64,000 bases of DNA from Hyphomicrobiales bacterium (GTDB lineage Bacteria; Pseudomonadota; Alphaproteobacteria; Rhizobiales; Aestuariivirgaceae). The first letter of the stretch is position 1. The number at the start of each line of letters is the position of its first letter. Positions 27,590-37,376 of the stretch are shown piece after piece. The translations under genes and the position numbers were made by a program. Below the pieces are notes generated by a model, which was given only the letters and a program-made list of their open reading frames with translations, made no database searches and was not told the DNA's origin. The DNA lies in the NCBI GenBank assembly GCA_025359265.1, contig JANYHB010000023.1, positions 62,001 through 126,000 of the forward strand. Reading direction: 5' to 3'.

Positions 27590-29884
27590 TCATTGGCGGC
27601 GAACCACACAATCTCTTTCTCCAGCCGAAATCAACGCAGAGCACACGCTTGCAGCCGCTTGATTGGTGGCCATGGGGCCTAGATTAAGCTTATAGCGCGT
27701 CGATCCTGCAATCTGCGCTTGGGTAATGATTGGGGCGTAGCGGCTGACAATCGCCCCGTGTTTGGCACTTAACTTTTGATATTCGGCGTTGGCTTCAGTT
27801 TTTGAATTAAAGGACGTGAGTTGGGCCACATAACTACTGCCCGCTGCGGTGGACTGTGGGGCCGGGGCTGCGGCAAGCTTTGGGGCCGGTGTTGAAGCAA
27901 GTGGGGCAGCAGATCTTGGCGGCACCGTGCTGGCCTTTGTAGTGACGGTGTCTCCGTATAGACTGTTCCCGCCCGACACGATCAGCGGGGTAGCAGCAGT
28001 GTCGACCAATTTGACCTGACTTTTTCCGACGCGTTTTGATGGAGGAACCAGAACCAATGGTTTTGCGCCCAGCGATTTGCCCAATACCAACTTCTTAAGC
28101 TTGTCGGGTTTTTTGACGGTGGTCGGCGGTTGGCCGTCAAGCACAGTCTCGCTTGCGAGAGGTGTTGGCTTATTTGCTGTGGTTTTAGCAGGAACAATCG
28201 CTTCCGTTGCCGGTTTCAAAGCGTCTGGCGTGGTGGCGGCTGGTTTTGCGTCCGGCGGTGCCGTGGAGGGGGGCGGATCCGGCAAAGGCAATGAAAGTTG
28301 GCCACTGGGTGGGATAACACTGGTCTGAGCAGCAAGCGAGTCGGTTGCGGCTGGGTTGGATGAAAGTGCCGCCGAACTCTGTTCGGCGGCTGGGGTTATG
28401 TTTGCTACGTCGGTTTTATCGTCAGGCGCTAAAGAACCCTGCTGGCCGGTGCCGCCCCCTGGCGGGGGTGGTAAGGGCAAGGGCGTGCCCTCGGTGCCGC
28501 CACTTGCCTTAGGCGTTTGGCCTGCAGGCGTTAGGGCCTTGGCTGCGCCAGGTTGGATATTGGGGTTTTCCTCACTCGATTTAAGGGCCCCGCCTGGAAC
28601 TTCATGGTCACCCTCAATGCGATCATAGATTTGTTTCTTGTTAGCAGCATCGGCTTGGCCCGCTTGGCTGGCGGTATCCGGCGTGACTTTTGCAGGCGTG
28701 GCCGGAGCCGAGACAACCGGCACAGCACTGGCTGCCGTTGCGGCTTTTTGATTCTTGAAATAATGCGCGTAGCCGTAAACGGCGGCAAATGCCACAAGCA
28801 AGCCCAAGGCCAGGAAACTGAGCAAAGTGATCAATACGCGCGAACGCGGCGCATCATCTTCATAACCAAGCTCATCGCGATAGGCTTGTTGATATTCATT
28901 GGCGGTGGCGCGTCTGGCTTGGGCGCGATTTGGTGATGGCTCGAACACGTCATCATTAGCGCTTGATCGGTTGATCGCAGGCCCCAAAGATACCTGCGGG
29001 GCCCGCGGCGCAGATGGTGCCCTAGCCTCGGGCGCTGGGCCGCGCGCTGGCGCAAGGGGGCGGCGCTGGGCAGGTTGCGCCGGACCGGGCTGCAATGACG
29101 GTTGACGCACAGGCGGCGGCACATAGGGTTGGGCTGGCGGCGGCGCATAACCTGTGTTTGGGTCAATCGGCCGATAAGCGGGCGGCTGTTGAAACCCATA
29201 GTTCTGTTGAAATGGCTGTTGGGGAAAGCCGGACTGCGGTGCAAAGCCTTGCCCATGCGGTGTAAAATTTGGCGAAGAACCAAATCCTCCGCCGCCCAAC
29301 TGCGGGCGCGGCGGCTGAATTTGGGGTGCAAAAGAACTCGGTTGGGCGGGTAAAGCTGGCGACGCATAGCTGGGCTGGGTTGCAGGCCGCGCCGGAGACG
29401 TTGCGGTTGTTGAAATTGCGGCGGATGCGGCATCATCAGCAAAACTGAACTTCGGCTTGGCCGTGGCCCCACCCGCGCCGAGCGTAGCCTCGGCTTTATT
29501 TTTGGCCGCCTGAACGCGTTGCAAAGCCAAACGCTCTGCAGCATCCCGCTGATCTTTCAGTTTATTCGCCAGGGCATCGGTGGCCAAGGGCGGCGTGCGC
29601 GGCGGAATCGGGCGCACCGGCGCCGGACTCGACGATGGCGCAGCCGCCGCTGCAGCTTTTACGATCGGCTTAGGATTGGCACGCGGCGCCATAGGGGCCG
29701 ATTTGGCCGGGGCATGTGGTGCTGGCTTAACGTTTCCTGGCTTATCTGATATACTAAATTCAACCGCCACCGGCTTGAAATCAGACGCTAATTTTGGCAT
29801 ATCGGCGGCCAGTGTGGTTTTGCCAATGCCTAGCCTTTCGCGCCAGTTGCGTTTATCAGAGGAGTTGCCCGAATTGTCGTCCAT
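27590..29884 (-). CDS. SPOR-domain membrane protein
   Basis: The 764-residue protein has a Pro/Ala/Gln-rich N-terminal cytoplasmic half (about 1-345), one membrane helix near residues 348-372 (VLITLLSFLALGLLVAFAAVYGYAHYF), and a long Pro/Ala-rich periplasmic part. It ends with a SPOR domain (about 690-764: SSYVAQLTSFNSKTEANAEYQKL... to YKLNLGPMATNQAAASVC), which binds denuded glycan strands at the division septum. The single TM plus SPOR layout is common in rhizobial genomes between argS and nagZ. Its low-complexity parts evolve fast, so only the helix and SPOR domain are informative. Confidence 0.9.
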   Translation of the reverse strand: MDDNSGNSSDKRNWRERLGIGKTTLAADMPKLASDFKPVAVEFSISDKPGNVKPAPHAPAKSAPMAPRANPKPIVKAAAAAAPSSSPAPVRPIPPRTPPLATDALANKLKDQRDAAERLALQRVQAAKNKAEATLGAGGATAKPKFSFADDAASAAISTTATSPARPATQPSYASPALPAQPSSFAPQIQPPRPQLGGGGFGSSPNFTPHGQGFAPQSGFPQQPFQQNYGFQQPPAYRPIDPNTGYAPPPAQPYVPPPVRQPSLQPGPAQPAQRRPLAPARGPAPEARAPSAPRAPQVSLGPAINRSSANDDVFEPSPNRAQARRATANEYQQAYRDELGYEDDAPRSRVLITLLSFLALGLLVAFAAVYGYAHYFKNQKAATAASAVPVVSAPATPAKVTPDTASQAGQADAANKKQIYDRIEGDHEVPGGALKSSEENPNIQPGAAKALTPAGQTPKASGGTEGTPLPLPPPPGGGTGQQGSLAPDDKTDVANITPAAEQSSAALSSNPAATDSLAAQTSVIPPSGQLSLPLPDPPPSTAPPDAKPAATTPDALKPATEAIVPAKTTANKPTPLASETVLDGQPPTTVKKPDKLKKLVLGKSLGAKPLVLVPPSKRVGKSQVKLVDTAATPLIVSGGNSLYGDTVTTKASTVPPRSAAPLASTPAPKLAAAPAPQSTAAGSSYVAQLTSFNSKTEANAEYQKLSAKHGAIVSRYAPIITQAQIAGSTRYKLNLGPMATNQAAASVCSALISAGERDCVVRRQ

Positions 29885-29897
29885 TCAACTTCCAACC

Positions 29898-31616
29898 TTA
29901 CATTTCTTCAACTGGTCTAACGCCTAAAACCTTCAAGCCATTGGCCAAACAATATCGAATCGCTGTCAAAAAAGCGAGACGGGTTGAAGTTACATCATCA
30001 TGACCTTCAACAATAAACCTTAATTGAGGCAGTTCTTTGCCACGGTTCCACAGGGAATGGAAGTCACTTGCAAGCTCGTAAAGAAAGAACGAAAGGCGGT
30101 GCGGTTCATGCGCGGTGGCCGCTGCTTCAACCAAGCGCGGAAACTCTGCCACGCGGCGAATAAGGGCCATCTCCGCGACATCTTGAAGGATTGAGAAATC
30201 AACTTTGCCATTGAGCTTGGCGGGCGCGTTGCGCAACACCGAGGATATACGCGCGTGCGCATATTGAACATAAAATACGGGGTTGTCCTTTGACTGCTCG
30301 GTTACTTTGGCAAAATCAAAATCCAATGGCGCTTCATTTTTCCGGTACAGCATGATGAAGCGAACCACATCGGCTCCCACCTCATTTACCAAGTCACGCA
30401 GAGTTACAAACTCCCCTGCCCGCTTTGACATTTTCACGGGTTCGCCATTGCGGAAGAGTTTGACTAACTGACACAGCTTGCAATCAACCTCAACCGCATC
30501 ACCAGCAAAGGCTTGGGCAATAGCGCTGAGGCGTTTGACATAGCCTCCGTGGTCTGCCCCTAAAACATACACAAGCTGCTTGAAGCCGCGATCAATTTTA
30601 TCTTTGGCATAGGCTACATCGGAGGCGAAATAGGTGAATGAACCGTCAGATTTTTTTAAGGGCCTGTCGGTGTCGTCGCCAAATTGAGAAGCGCGGAAAA
30701 GCGTTTGATCGCGGTCTTCCCAATCCATCGGCACTTCACCCTTGGGAGGGGCAAGTTTGCCGACATAAACCAGGTTGCGCTCTTCCAAACTTTTCAGAGC
30801 GCGTGCCACAGCGCCCGTATCTTGCAGTGATTTTTCAGAAAAGAAAACTTCGTGCTTGATATCAAGTGCGGCAAGATCATCCTTGATCATGGTCATCATC
30901 ATCGCGACAGATTTTTCTCGCACAACGGCCAGCCAATCATCCTTGCTGAGCAGGCTAGCACCGAATTCCTTTGCCAAAGCCTCACCAACTGGCTTGAGGT
31001 AATCGCCAGGATATAAGCCAATCGGGATATCGCCAATATCTTGGCCCAGCGCTTCGCGGTATCTCAGAAAGGCGGATTGCGCCAGAGTATCAACTTGTGC
31101 ACCAGCATCATTGATATAATATTCCCTGCTCACAGCAAAGCCAGCAAATGCCAGCAGCGCCGCCAGGGCATCCCCAAAAACTGCCCCACGACAATGCCCC
31201 ACATGCAATGGCCCCGTTGGGTTGGCCGAGACATATTCAACATTGACCTTTATACCCGCGCCCAGTTTTGAAGAGCCGTAACGGTGTTTTTCAATGAGTG
31301 CGTCTTTCAGAACGTTTGGCCAAATGGCGGGATGCAGTGTGATATTGATGAATCCTGGCCCCGCGATTGCAACACTCGTGACATCCGCGTGGGCTTTCAG
31401 AATTGGCACCAGCAATTCAGCCAACGCACGCGGGGTTGTGCCGGCTAGCTTAGCCAACACCATGGCAGCGTTGGTGGAAATATCGCCATGGGTTGCGTCA
31501 CGCGGCGGTTCTACGGTGAGCTTGGAGGTATCCAAGTGCTGCGGCAGTTTTCCGTCACCAACAAGTTTTGCAACCGCTTTCTCGATCACAATTTGAAATG
31601 ATGCAAATATATTCAT
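29898..31616 (-). CDS. argS: Arginine-tRNA ligase
   Basis: The 572-residue class I synthetase charges tRNA(Arg). [22 protein letters not shown] holds the HIGH motif (HVGH) and [14 protein letters not shown] the KMSK motif. An N-terminal Add-1 domain (residues about 1-90) contacts the tRNA D-loop, and the C-terminal DALR anticodon-binding domain ends VEEM after [18 protein letters not shown]. The ATG at 31616 (MNIFASF) is preferred; the frame is open 19 codons further upstream but that part looks like noise. It lies 13 bases upstream of the SPOR-protein gene on the same strand. Confidence 0.96.
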   Translation of the reverse strand: MNIFASFQIVIEKAVAKLVGDGKLPQHLDTSKLTVEPPRDATHGDISTNAAMVLAKLAGTTPRALAELLVPILKAHADVTSVAIAGPGFINITLHPAIWPNVLKDALIEKHRYGSSKLGAGIKVNVEYVSANPTGPLHVGHCRGAVFGDALAALLAFAGFAVSREYYINDAGAQVDTLAQSAFLRYREALGQDIGDIPIGLYPGDYLKPVGEALAKEFGASLLSKDDWLAVVREKSVAMMMTMIKDDLAALDIKHEVFFSEKSLQDTGAVARALKSLEERNLVYVGKLAPPKGEVPMDWEDRDQTLFRASQFGDDTDRPLKKSDGSFTYFASDVAYAKDKIDRGFKQLVYVLGADHGGYVKRLSAIAQAFAGDAVEVDCKLCQLVKLFRNGEPVKMSKRAGEFVTLRDLVNEVGADVVRFIMLYRKNEAPLDFDFAKVTEQSKDNPVFYVQYAHARISSVLRNAPAKLNGKVDFSILQDVAEMALIRRVAEFPRLVEAAATAHEPHRLSFFLYELASDFHSLWNRGKELPQLRFIVEGHDDVTSTRLAFLTAIRYCLANGLKVLGVRPVEEM

Positions 31617-31647
31617 TTTACAGACAAGATTTCCTTCATGCCCTGAC

Positions 31648-32844
31648 CTAACGAAAAAGCGGGTCAAGGTCAAACAGCCGCCGATGTTGCTCTAATGCAA
31701 AATTATCGGTCATGCCCGCAAGGAAATCGCATACTTGTCTTGCATAGTGCCTGGTATCGCTTTTAGGATGCTCGTCACGCCACTCCAGCGGCAACAACTT
31801 CACATCATTCATATAAGCTTCGAAAAGATCGCGAATGATGCGTTGCGCCTTGTTCATGCTTTCCAGAACTTGCGGGTGACGATACATGTGCGATGACAGG
31901 AAGCTCTGCATCACGCGGTTGTTTTCGGCCATTTGGGCGCTGAAGGAAACCAATGCGCGGCCCAATATTCGCACATCTTCAGAAGAATGCGGTTTGGCGA
32001 ATTTGATGCTGCGACCCGTCTGTTCCAGCACGTCATTCACCATGGCTGAAATAAGCCGACGAACGGTTTCGTGAATCACGCGTTGGGTTTCCAGTTTGGG
32101 ATAGGCTTTGAGAACTTGTCCCAAGGCTTGGCCTGCAAGGGGCACATCACCCAGATCAATCACATTGAATAGTTTGGCGCGTAAACCGTCATCAATGTCG
32201 TGGGCATTGTAAGCGATGTCGTCAGACACAGCGGCAATTTGTGCTTCTGCCGAGGCAAATGTGGAAAGCCGCAAATCATGGGCTTCGGTATATTCAATGA
32301 TGGCGGCGGGCAGCCCTGTTGTTGCGTAGTGGCCAATAGCGTGGCCCCCTTTGTCAGTCAGCGGCCCGTTATGTTTAACCAAACCCTCAAGGGTTTCCCA
32401 TGTGAGGTTGAGACCATCGAAGGCGGCGTATTTATGTTCCAGCTTGGTGACTATGCGAAGCGTTTGGGCATTGTGATCAAAACCCCCATAGGGTTTCATC
32501 AGTTTGTCGAGTTCGCGCTCACCGGCGTGGCCAAAGGGAGTGTGGCCCAAATCGTGCGCCAATGCCAGCGCCTCTGCCAAATCTTCATCCAAATGCAAGG
32601 CGCGCGCCATCGCCCGCGACACTTGTGACACTTCCAATGAATGGGTGAGGCGGGTGCGGAAATGATCCCCCTCGTGAGCGACGAAAACCTGAGTTTTTTG
32701 CTTCAAACGGCGAAAAGCCGAGGCATGAATAATTCTGTCGCGGTCTCTGGCAAATGGAGTACGAAAGGTTTCATGCGGCTCGGCAATCGCGCGGCCCAGC
32801 GACTGGCTGGCGTGCGAGGCAAAGCTGGCCAATTTATCGGTCAT
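31648..32844 (-). CDS. dgt: Deoxyguanosinetriphosphate triphosphohydrolase-like protein
   Basis: The roughly 398-residue protein is an HD-domain dNTP triphosphohydrolase. The metal site is visible: [20 protein letters not shown], then [24 protein letters not shown], with the HD pair in AHDLGH and a later [13 protein letters not shown]. Members cut dNTPs to nucleoside and triphosphate. The Met at 32844 is preferred for its GGGGCAGG upstream; a Met four codons earlier (32856) is possible. It stands 46 bases from erpA, which is divergent, and 31 bases upstream of argS. Confidence 0.9.
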   Translation of the reverse strand: MTDKLASFASHASQSLGRAIAEPHETFRTPFARDRDRIIHASAFRRLKQKTQVFVAHEGDHFRTRLTHSLEVSQVSRAMARALHLDEDLAEALALAHDLGHTPFGHAGERELDKLMKPYGGFDHNAQTLRIVTKLEHKYAAFDGLNLTWETLEGLVKHNGPLTDKGGHAIGHYATTGLPAAIIEYTEAHDLRLSTFASAEAQIAAVSDDIAYNAHDIDDGLRAKLFNVIDLGDVPLAGQALGQVLKAYPKLETQRVIHETVRRLISAMVNDVLEQTGRSIKFAKPHSSEDVRILGRALVSFSAQMAENNRVMQSFLSSHMYRHPQVLESMNKAQRIIRDLFEAYMNDVKLLPLEWRDEHPKSDTRHYARQVCDFLAGMTDNFALEQHRRLFDLDPLFR

Positions 32845-32890
32845 GGCCTGCCCCATTGACTTTTATGCGGGAAGACCCAACATCTGCCCC

Positions 32891-33223
32891 ATGAATGAAG
32901 TGCAAATCAGCCTTACCGACCGCGCCGCCCGGCGCATCATTGAACTGGCCGCAAAATCGGCCCAACCCGCCAGTTTGCGGGTGGCAGTGAATGGCGGCGG
33001 CTGTTCTGGTTTCCAATATGATTTTTCTCTCTCAGATGCGCGCGAAGATGATGACATTGCCGTATCGCGGCAAGGTGCAACGCTTTTGGTTGATTCCATC
33101 TCGCTCGTCCACATGGCTGGTGCAACAGTTGATTTTGTCGATGACCTGATGGGCCAATCGTTCCGCATTGCCAATCCCTTGGCCAAATCTTCATGTGGCT
33201 GTGGTACCAGCTTTTCTTTGTAA
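32891..33223 (+). CDS. erpA: Iron-sulfur cluster insertion protein (HesB/IscA/ErpA)
   Basis: The 110-residue A-type carrier has the three conserved Cys: Cys38 in GGGCSGFQY, Cys102 and Cys104 in SSCGCGTSFSL. It receives an Fe-S cluster and passes it to target proteins. The ATG at 32891 is chosen, giving MNEVQISLTDRAARRI, which aligns with the usual start; the open frame continues upstream but is not protein-like. It is 3 bases ahead of xth, with which it must be cotranscribed. Confidence 0.92.
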   Translation: MNEVQISLTDRAARRIIELAAKSAQPASLRVAVNGGGCSGFQYDFSLSDAREDDDIAVSRQGATLLVDSISLVHMAGATVDFVDDLMGQSFRIANPLAKSSCGCGTSFSL

Positions 33224-33226
33224 GCC

Positions 33227-34012
33227 ATGCGCATTGCCACGTGGAACGTGAACTCCATCAAGGCCCATTTTGAGCAAGTGACCGAGTGGGTGAAGGCTGA
33301 AAAGCCCGACGTGTTATGCCTGCAGGAAATCAAGTGTGAGAATGCAAATTTCCCGAGCGCGGCTTTCGAAGAGCTTGGTTACGCATGTGCCGTGCATGGC
33401 CAAAAAACCTATAATGGTGTGGCCCTTCTGGCGCGTGGGCGCATCGAGAATATCAAGCGCGGCTTGGCCGGTGACGACAGTGATGAGCATTCTCGGTTCA
33501 TCATGGGTACGGTTTTTGGTGAAGGCCGCCCAGTTACTGTGGGTTCAATCTATCTGCCCAATGGTAACCCAACGCCGGGGCCGAAGTATGAATACAAACT
33601 CGGCTGGATGAAGCGCTTGAAAACCGAGGTGGCTTCCATGTTGCCGGATGAAGAGGCTTTTGTGCTGGCGGGTGACTACAACATAATCCCTGCAATGGCC
33701 GATATGAAGCGACCGGAGCAGTGGGTACATGATGCATTATGGTTGCCGCAATCACGCGCGGCATTTCAAGAGATTTTGAATTTAGGATTGACCGAGGCTT
33801 ACCGGGCAAAAAATCCGTTCCAAACGGGCCACTATAGTTTCTGGGACTATCAAGCCGGTGCCTGGCCGAAAAACAATGGCATTAGAATAGACCATCATTT
33901 GTTATCGCCGCAAGCCGCAGATCGATTACTGGCGTCGCGAATTCACCGCGATGCCCGTGGCCATATCAAGCCTTCAGACCATGTGCCTGTTGAAATTAGC
34001 CTGGCGGATTGA
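33227..34012 (+). CDS. xth: Exodeoxyribonuclease III
   Basis: The 261-residue AP endonuclease/3'-5' exonuclease repairs abasic sites. Landmarks are MRIATWNVNSIKAHF, DVLCLQEIKCENANFP (Glu of the active site), VGSIYLPNGNPTPG, FVLAGDYNIIPA with the catalytic Asp-x-Asn, and the C-terminal SDHVPV with the Asp-His. It follows erpA after 3 bases and is followed by a bidirectional terminator shared with the phasin gene. Confidence 0.95.
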   Translation: MRIATWNVNSIKAHFEQVTEWVKAEKPDVLCLQEIKCENANFPSAAFEELGYACAVHGQKTYNGVALLARGRIENIKRGLAGDDSDEHSRFIMGTVFGEGRPVTVGSIYLPNGNPTPGPKYEYKLGWMKRLKTEVASMLPDEEAFVLAGDYNIIPAMADMKRPEQWVHDALWLPQSRAAFQEILNLGLTEAYRAKNPFQTGHYSFWDYQAGAWPKNNGIRIDHHLLSPQAADRLLASRIHRDARGHIKPSDHVPVEISLAD

Positions 34013-34022
34013 TCAAAAATAG

Positions 34023-34048
34023 AAAGCCCGCAGAGAATGCGGGCTTTT
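34023..34048. terminator. Bidirectional terminator between xth and the phasin gene
   Basis: AAAGCCCGC (34023-34031) pairs perfectly with GCGGGCTTT (34039-34047) around a 7-base loop. It is followed by T on the plus strand, and on the minus strand by a T-rich stretch (TTTCTATTTTT). It therefore ends both the erpA-xth transcript and the convergent phasin transcript. Confidence 0.8.
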
Positions 34049-34082
34049 GTAATCAAGATCACGCCGCAATCGCGGGTGAGAG

Positions 34083-34430
34083 TTAAGCAAGTGGAGCTTT
34101 TACACCAAAAGCAGCGAAGCTTGCTTCAAAGGGCTTAAAGGCATTTTTCGCAGCCGCAGCAGCCAATTCACCCAACTTGGTAAACTCAGCAACCGATGTT
34201 TCAAAGCTGTCTTTGGCAAAAACTTGCTGGGCCTCAACGGCCTTGTCTACCGACTTAGCCGCTACAGCATTCTGCCACACGGCAGCGCTTTTTTCGAAAG
34301 ATTTCTTTGAGAAATCAGCCATTTCCTGTGCATAAGCCTGGAAGCCCTTGGTAAAAGCAACGCTAGAAGCCGTGAAGGCCTCAACACCGTCTTTATTCAT
34401 GGCCTGCAGTTCTTCAAATGATTTAAACAT
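34083..34430 (-). CDS. Phasin family protein
   Basis: The 115-residue protein is all-helical and Ala-rich, starting MFKSFEELQAMNKDGVEAF. It matches the Phasin_2 family, proteins that coat polyhydroxyalkanoate granules. GAGGAG sits just upstream of the ATG at 34430; the frame is open 10 codons further but lacks a better start. A pair of TGCAYTGCAMCATAA repeats lies about 45-90 bases upstream and could be the binding site of the PhaR repressor, which controls phasin genes in related bacteria. It implies that the organism makes PHA. Confidence 0.9.
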   Translation of the reverse strand: MFKSFEELQAMNKDGVEAFTASSVAFTKGFQAYAQEMADFSKKSFEKSAAVWQNAVAAKSVDKAVEAQQVFAKDSFETSVAEFTKLGELAAAAAKNAFKPFEASFAAFGVKAPLA

Positions 34431-34475
34431 GGTTATTCTCCTCATGGGTTCAAAATTCAATAACTAGCAGATATG

Positions 34476-34521
34476 TGCACTGCAACATAATGTCAAGGGT
34501 ATTTTTTGCATTGCACCATAA
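34476..34521. promoter_or_regulatory. Two TGCA-rich direct repeats upstream of the phasin gene
   Basis: TGCACTGCAACATAA at 34476-34490 and TGCATTGCACCATAA at 34507-34521 match in 13 of 15 positions. Their starts are 31 bases apart, about three helical turns. They lie between the divergent phasin and carboxypeptidase genes, so they could control either. PhaR repressors in alphaproteobacteria bind TGC-rich sites ahead of phaP; assigning them to PhaR is an inference. Confidence 0.5.
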
Positions 34522-34583
34522 GTCTCCCTTGGGCTAATAAAAGGTCTTGGGGGCGGCGAGTCTGTTCGGTTTACCCAATCGTA

Positions 34584-36011
34584 ATGGCTCGTTCACTAAA
34601 GCTTATGAAAATTGCAAAGGGACTGAAACTTCCCGAAGCCGATTATTGGAGTTTGAGGTTGAATTTGCTGAAATCGAAATTGGTGGGCAAGATGGTGTTT
34701 GGCGTTCTTGCCTGCGTCATCATGTGTGGGGCAGCCATGGCACGGCCAGAATTTGCCGCGCTGACGGTGGATGCGCGCACTGGTCAAGTTTTGTTTGCCG
34801 ATCACGCTGACGCTTTGCGTCACCCTGCTTCACTCACAAAAATGATGACGCTTTACGTTCTTTTTCAGGATTTGAAGGCTGGCCGCATTTCGCGCGACAC
34901 CATGCTTCACGTTTCCGGACGCGCTGCGTCTATGCCGCCCACAAAACTGCATTTAAATGGTGGTTCCACCATCAGTGTGGATGATGCCATCAAGGGCCTT
35001 GTCACAAAGTCTGCCAATGATGCAGCGGCTGCGATTGCGGAAAACCTTGGTGGAACTGAAGCAAACTTCGCAGCGCGGATGACGCGCGTTGCGCATTCCA
35101 TTGGGATGAGCCATTCAACATTCAACAATGCTTCCGGCCTGCCAAACCCCGGCCAATATACAACGGCCCGCGATATGGCCACCTTGGGTTTGCGCTTGAT
35201 GCGCGATTTTCCGCAGTATTACCCCTATTTTCGCATCACTGCGTTTCAATTCCGCGGACACACCATTAAAACCCATAATGGCCTGTTGCAACACTTCGAA
35301 GGAACTGACGGAATAAAAACCGGATATATTGCCGCCTCGGGATATAATTTGGTCACCTCCACAAAACGTGATGACAAACGGTTGGTAGGTGTGGTTCTTG
35401 GTGCCAGGTCATCCGGTTCTCGCGGCACGTACATGATGTCGATGCTTGAGAATAATTTTGAAAAAGCCAAGGCCGGAATTAGCGTAGCCGCATTAGCCGG
35501 CTCATCCGCCGGGGTAATTAATCCAATTGTCGCGTCTGCAAAAAGCCAAACCGTGAATAGCAAGGCGCTTGCCAAAATTGCCGCTGATGCAACTCACAAT
35601 GATGAAACAGACGCCGTGGATGCGACCACGGCCAGCACCAGCAAGGCGGTACCCAAGGTTTTGCTCGCAACGCTGGAGCCGAGCGACAGCACACCCAACA
35701 AGTTGCCATTTGCCGTCGTTTCTGCAAATGACCAGCCGCATTCTCTGGCGAATGCGATGACGGATAGCTGGAACATCCAAGTGGGCGCTTACCCGGATAA
35801 ATCTCAGGCCGACGCGCGCATTGCATCGCTGCGCGGCAAACTTTTAAGCTTGCTGGCCAACAAACATGGTTTCACCATGCAGGCCGAAAAAGATGGAGAG
35901 GTGATCTACCGGGCTCGTTTTGCGGGCTTTGGTGCGGCCTCTGCAAAAAAACTATGCAGCAAAATTTCGCGCGGCGGAGCGTCTTGCTTGGCCATTGCGC
36001 CGCAGGGTTGA
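34584..36011 (+). CDS. SPOR-domain D-alanyl-D-alanine carboxypeptidase (peptidase S11)
   Basis: From the ATG at 34584 the protein is 475 residues. After about 30 residues comes a signal segment (KLVGKMVFGVLACVIMCGAAMA). The penicillin-binding motifs are SxxK at Ser83-Lys86 (HPASLTK), SAN at 143-145, and KTG at 245-247. It removes the terminal D-Ala of peptidoglycan pentapeptides in the periplasm. The C-terminal part holds a SPOR domain (about 396-475, NSWNIQVGAYPDKSQADARI), which should target it to division sites. A downstream Met at 34605 is an alternative start. It is divergent from the phasin gene, as in related genomes. Confidence 0.92.
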   Translation: MARSLKLMKIAKGLKLPEADYWSLRLNLLKSKLVGKMVFGVLACVIMCGAAMARPEFAALTVDARTGQVLFADHADALRHPASLTKMMTLYVLFQDLKAGRISRDTMLHVSGRAASMPPTKLHLNGGSTISVDDAIKGLVTKSANDAAAAIAENLGGTEANFAARMTRVAHSIGMSHSTFNNASGLPNPGQYTTARDMATLGLRLMRDFPQYYPYFRITAFQFRGHTIKTHNGLLQHFEGTDGIKTGYIAASGYNLVTSTKRDDKRLVGVVLGARSSGSRGTYMMSMLENNFEKAKAGISVAALAGSSAGVINPIVASAKSQTVNSKALAKIAADATHNDETDAVDATTASTSKAVPKVLLATLEPSDSTPNKLPFAVVSANDQPHSLANAMTDSWNIQVGAYPDKSQADARIASLRGKLLSLLANKHGFTMQAEKDGEVIYRARFAGFGAASAKKLCSKISRGGASCLAIAPQG

Positions 36012-36443
36012 TTAGCCTTTCAACAGAATGTCACGCGCTGCATTGATTTGTGCCGCCAAAAAATTGCTGCCGCCCGCATCAGGGTGCGTGGCGCGCTGCA
36101 AGCGTTTATAGGCGGCGTTAATTTCATCGGCAGATGCACCACTCTTCAGACCCAAGATGGTATAGGCCTGCTGCCTGTCCACCGGCATTGTGGGCCCCGA
36201 CGCACCATTTGGTTTAAACTGATCGACAACTCCATTGAAACCCAAAAGGCCAGCGCCCAGTGTGAAGGCAGGAACGGCTATGAGAAAATTGCCGCGGAAT
36301 GCCATGAGCGCCGCGCCTCCACACAACCCATAACCGCCAATCTGGCGGGCAAAGCGGCGCGATTGTTGCGGCGACATTTTCCCCGCTTGCCGCAAGGCCC
36401 ACAACACCAAAATTCCGACAATTGCCGCGCCCAGGCCCAACAT
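36012..36443 (-). CDS. Membrane-anchored J-domain (DnaJ-like) protein
   Basis: The 143-residue protein starts with two hydrophobic stretches (1-20 and about 38-70), and a compact J domain at the C-terminal end: AYTILGLKSGASADEINAAYKRLQRATHPDAGG, with HPD at 120-122. It should recruit and stimulate a DnaK chaperone at the inner membrane. The layout is that of the mitochondrial-type Tim14/DjlC-like group. Its ATG overlaps the eipB stop by one base (TAATG) and its end touches that of the carboxypeptidase gene. Confidence 0.85.
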   Translation of the reverse strand: MLGLGAAIVGILVLWALRQAGKMSPQQSRRFARQIGGYGLCGGAALMAFRGNFLIAVPAFTLGAGLLGFNGVVDQFKPNGASGPTMPVDRQQAYTILGLKSGASADEINAAYKRLQRATHPDAGGSNFLAAQINAARDILLKG

Positions 36444-37312
36444 TACTGCGGCGTTGGATCAAGTGTTGATTGGTGCTTCGGCAATGAAGCATCGCAGGCA
36501 TCAGGTTTGGTTAATTCAAGCCGCATGATATTCCCTTGCATCGAATAGGATCCGTAATCAAACAGCATATGTGTAGAAATCCCATTTTCATACATGTTGA
36601 AATTAGCCTGAAATTCCGGCACTTCAGCCTGCTTGTCATCAAGGGGGTAATAGCCCAATTGAAATGGCCAAGAGGCTTGATTTTCCAATTCCTTCGTGAT
36701 CGGATTTTTCAGATCAATGTCATCAGCGCCGGCAGGCCGACGTTTGCCAATAAATGTTACCACACGATATTGCTTTTCATCATCTGATCCATCGTAAAGA
36801 TTGCTGACATCGTGGGTAGCCCCCGCCTGCGCCAGCGCTAACAGCTTTTTTTGATGAGCAGTGGGAAACAATACATCCCTTGCAACCCTAAACGTTTTGG
36901 TGGAGCTGCCTTTAATATCGCCTTTGCCCTCCTCGGCCGCCGTCAGGCGTGAAATGCTTATGCGCTTATCATCAGCCGGTTCTTTATTGACGAACTGTTT
37001 TTGCGTCACTTCAAGCTGCTGGCCATCAGTTGATTCGTAAGTTGACGACTGCAAATCAATCACCCGGTTGCCTTGTTCACCATCACTGAAGCGATTGGCG
37101 AAGCGGGAGTCGATCGTATAGCCTGCGCATTCTGAACCAGCCACCTCGTAGGCCAGTTGCCCGTCCACAGGCTTACTTGGCGTCGCTTGATCTATGCGCG
37201 CGGGTTCAAACAAGTAAAGCGCGCGATAAGTGGCCAACTCCACTGCCCTGGCGGGTGACAGCGCCATTAGGGTGGCCAGCGTAAAAAGAACAGAAATCCG
37301 AAAATGCTTCAT
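36443..37312 (-). CDS. eipB: EipB-like periplasmic protein (DUF1849)
   Basis: The 289-residue protein starts at the ATG of 37312, with a signal peptide (MKHFRISVLFTLATLMALSPARA). The mature part is a DUF1849 beta-spiral: LATYRALYLFEPARID at the N-terminus, YEVAGSECAGYTID with Cys62, then DLQSSTYESTDGQQLEVTQKQFVN, and Cys273 near the end. The two Cys match the conserved disulfide of the family. EipB of Brucella supports envelope integrity in the periplasm. It is cotranscribed with the J-domain gene (overlap of one base). The frame is open upstream but that part is not protein-like. Confidence 0.88.
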   Translation of the reverse strand: MKHFRISVLFTLATLMALSPARAVELATYRALYLFEPARIDQATPSKPVDGQLAYEVAGSECAGYTIDSRFANRFSDGEQGNRVIDLQSSTYESTDGQQLEVTQKQFVNKEPADDKRISISRLTAAEEGKGDIKGSSTKTFRVARDVLFPTAHQKKLLALAQAGATHDVSNLYDGSDDEKQYRVVTFIGKRRPAGADDIDLKNPITKELENQASWPFQLGYYPLDDKQAEVPEFQANFNMYENGISTHMLFDYGSYSMQGNIMRLELTKPDACDASLPKHQSTLDPTPQ

Positions 37313-37376
37313 GCGTTGTAATCCTGAATCAAACCTAGCATATATTGTCATGAAACTGCGATATCGGATGTGACCA

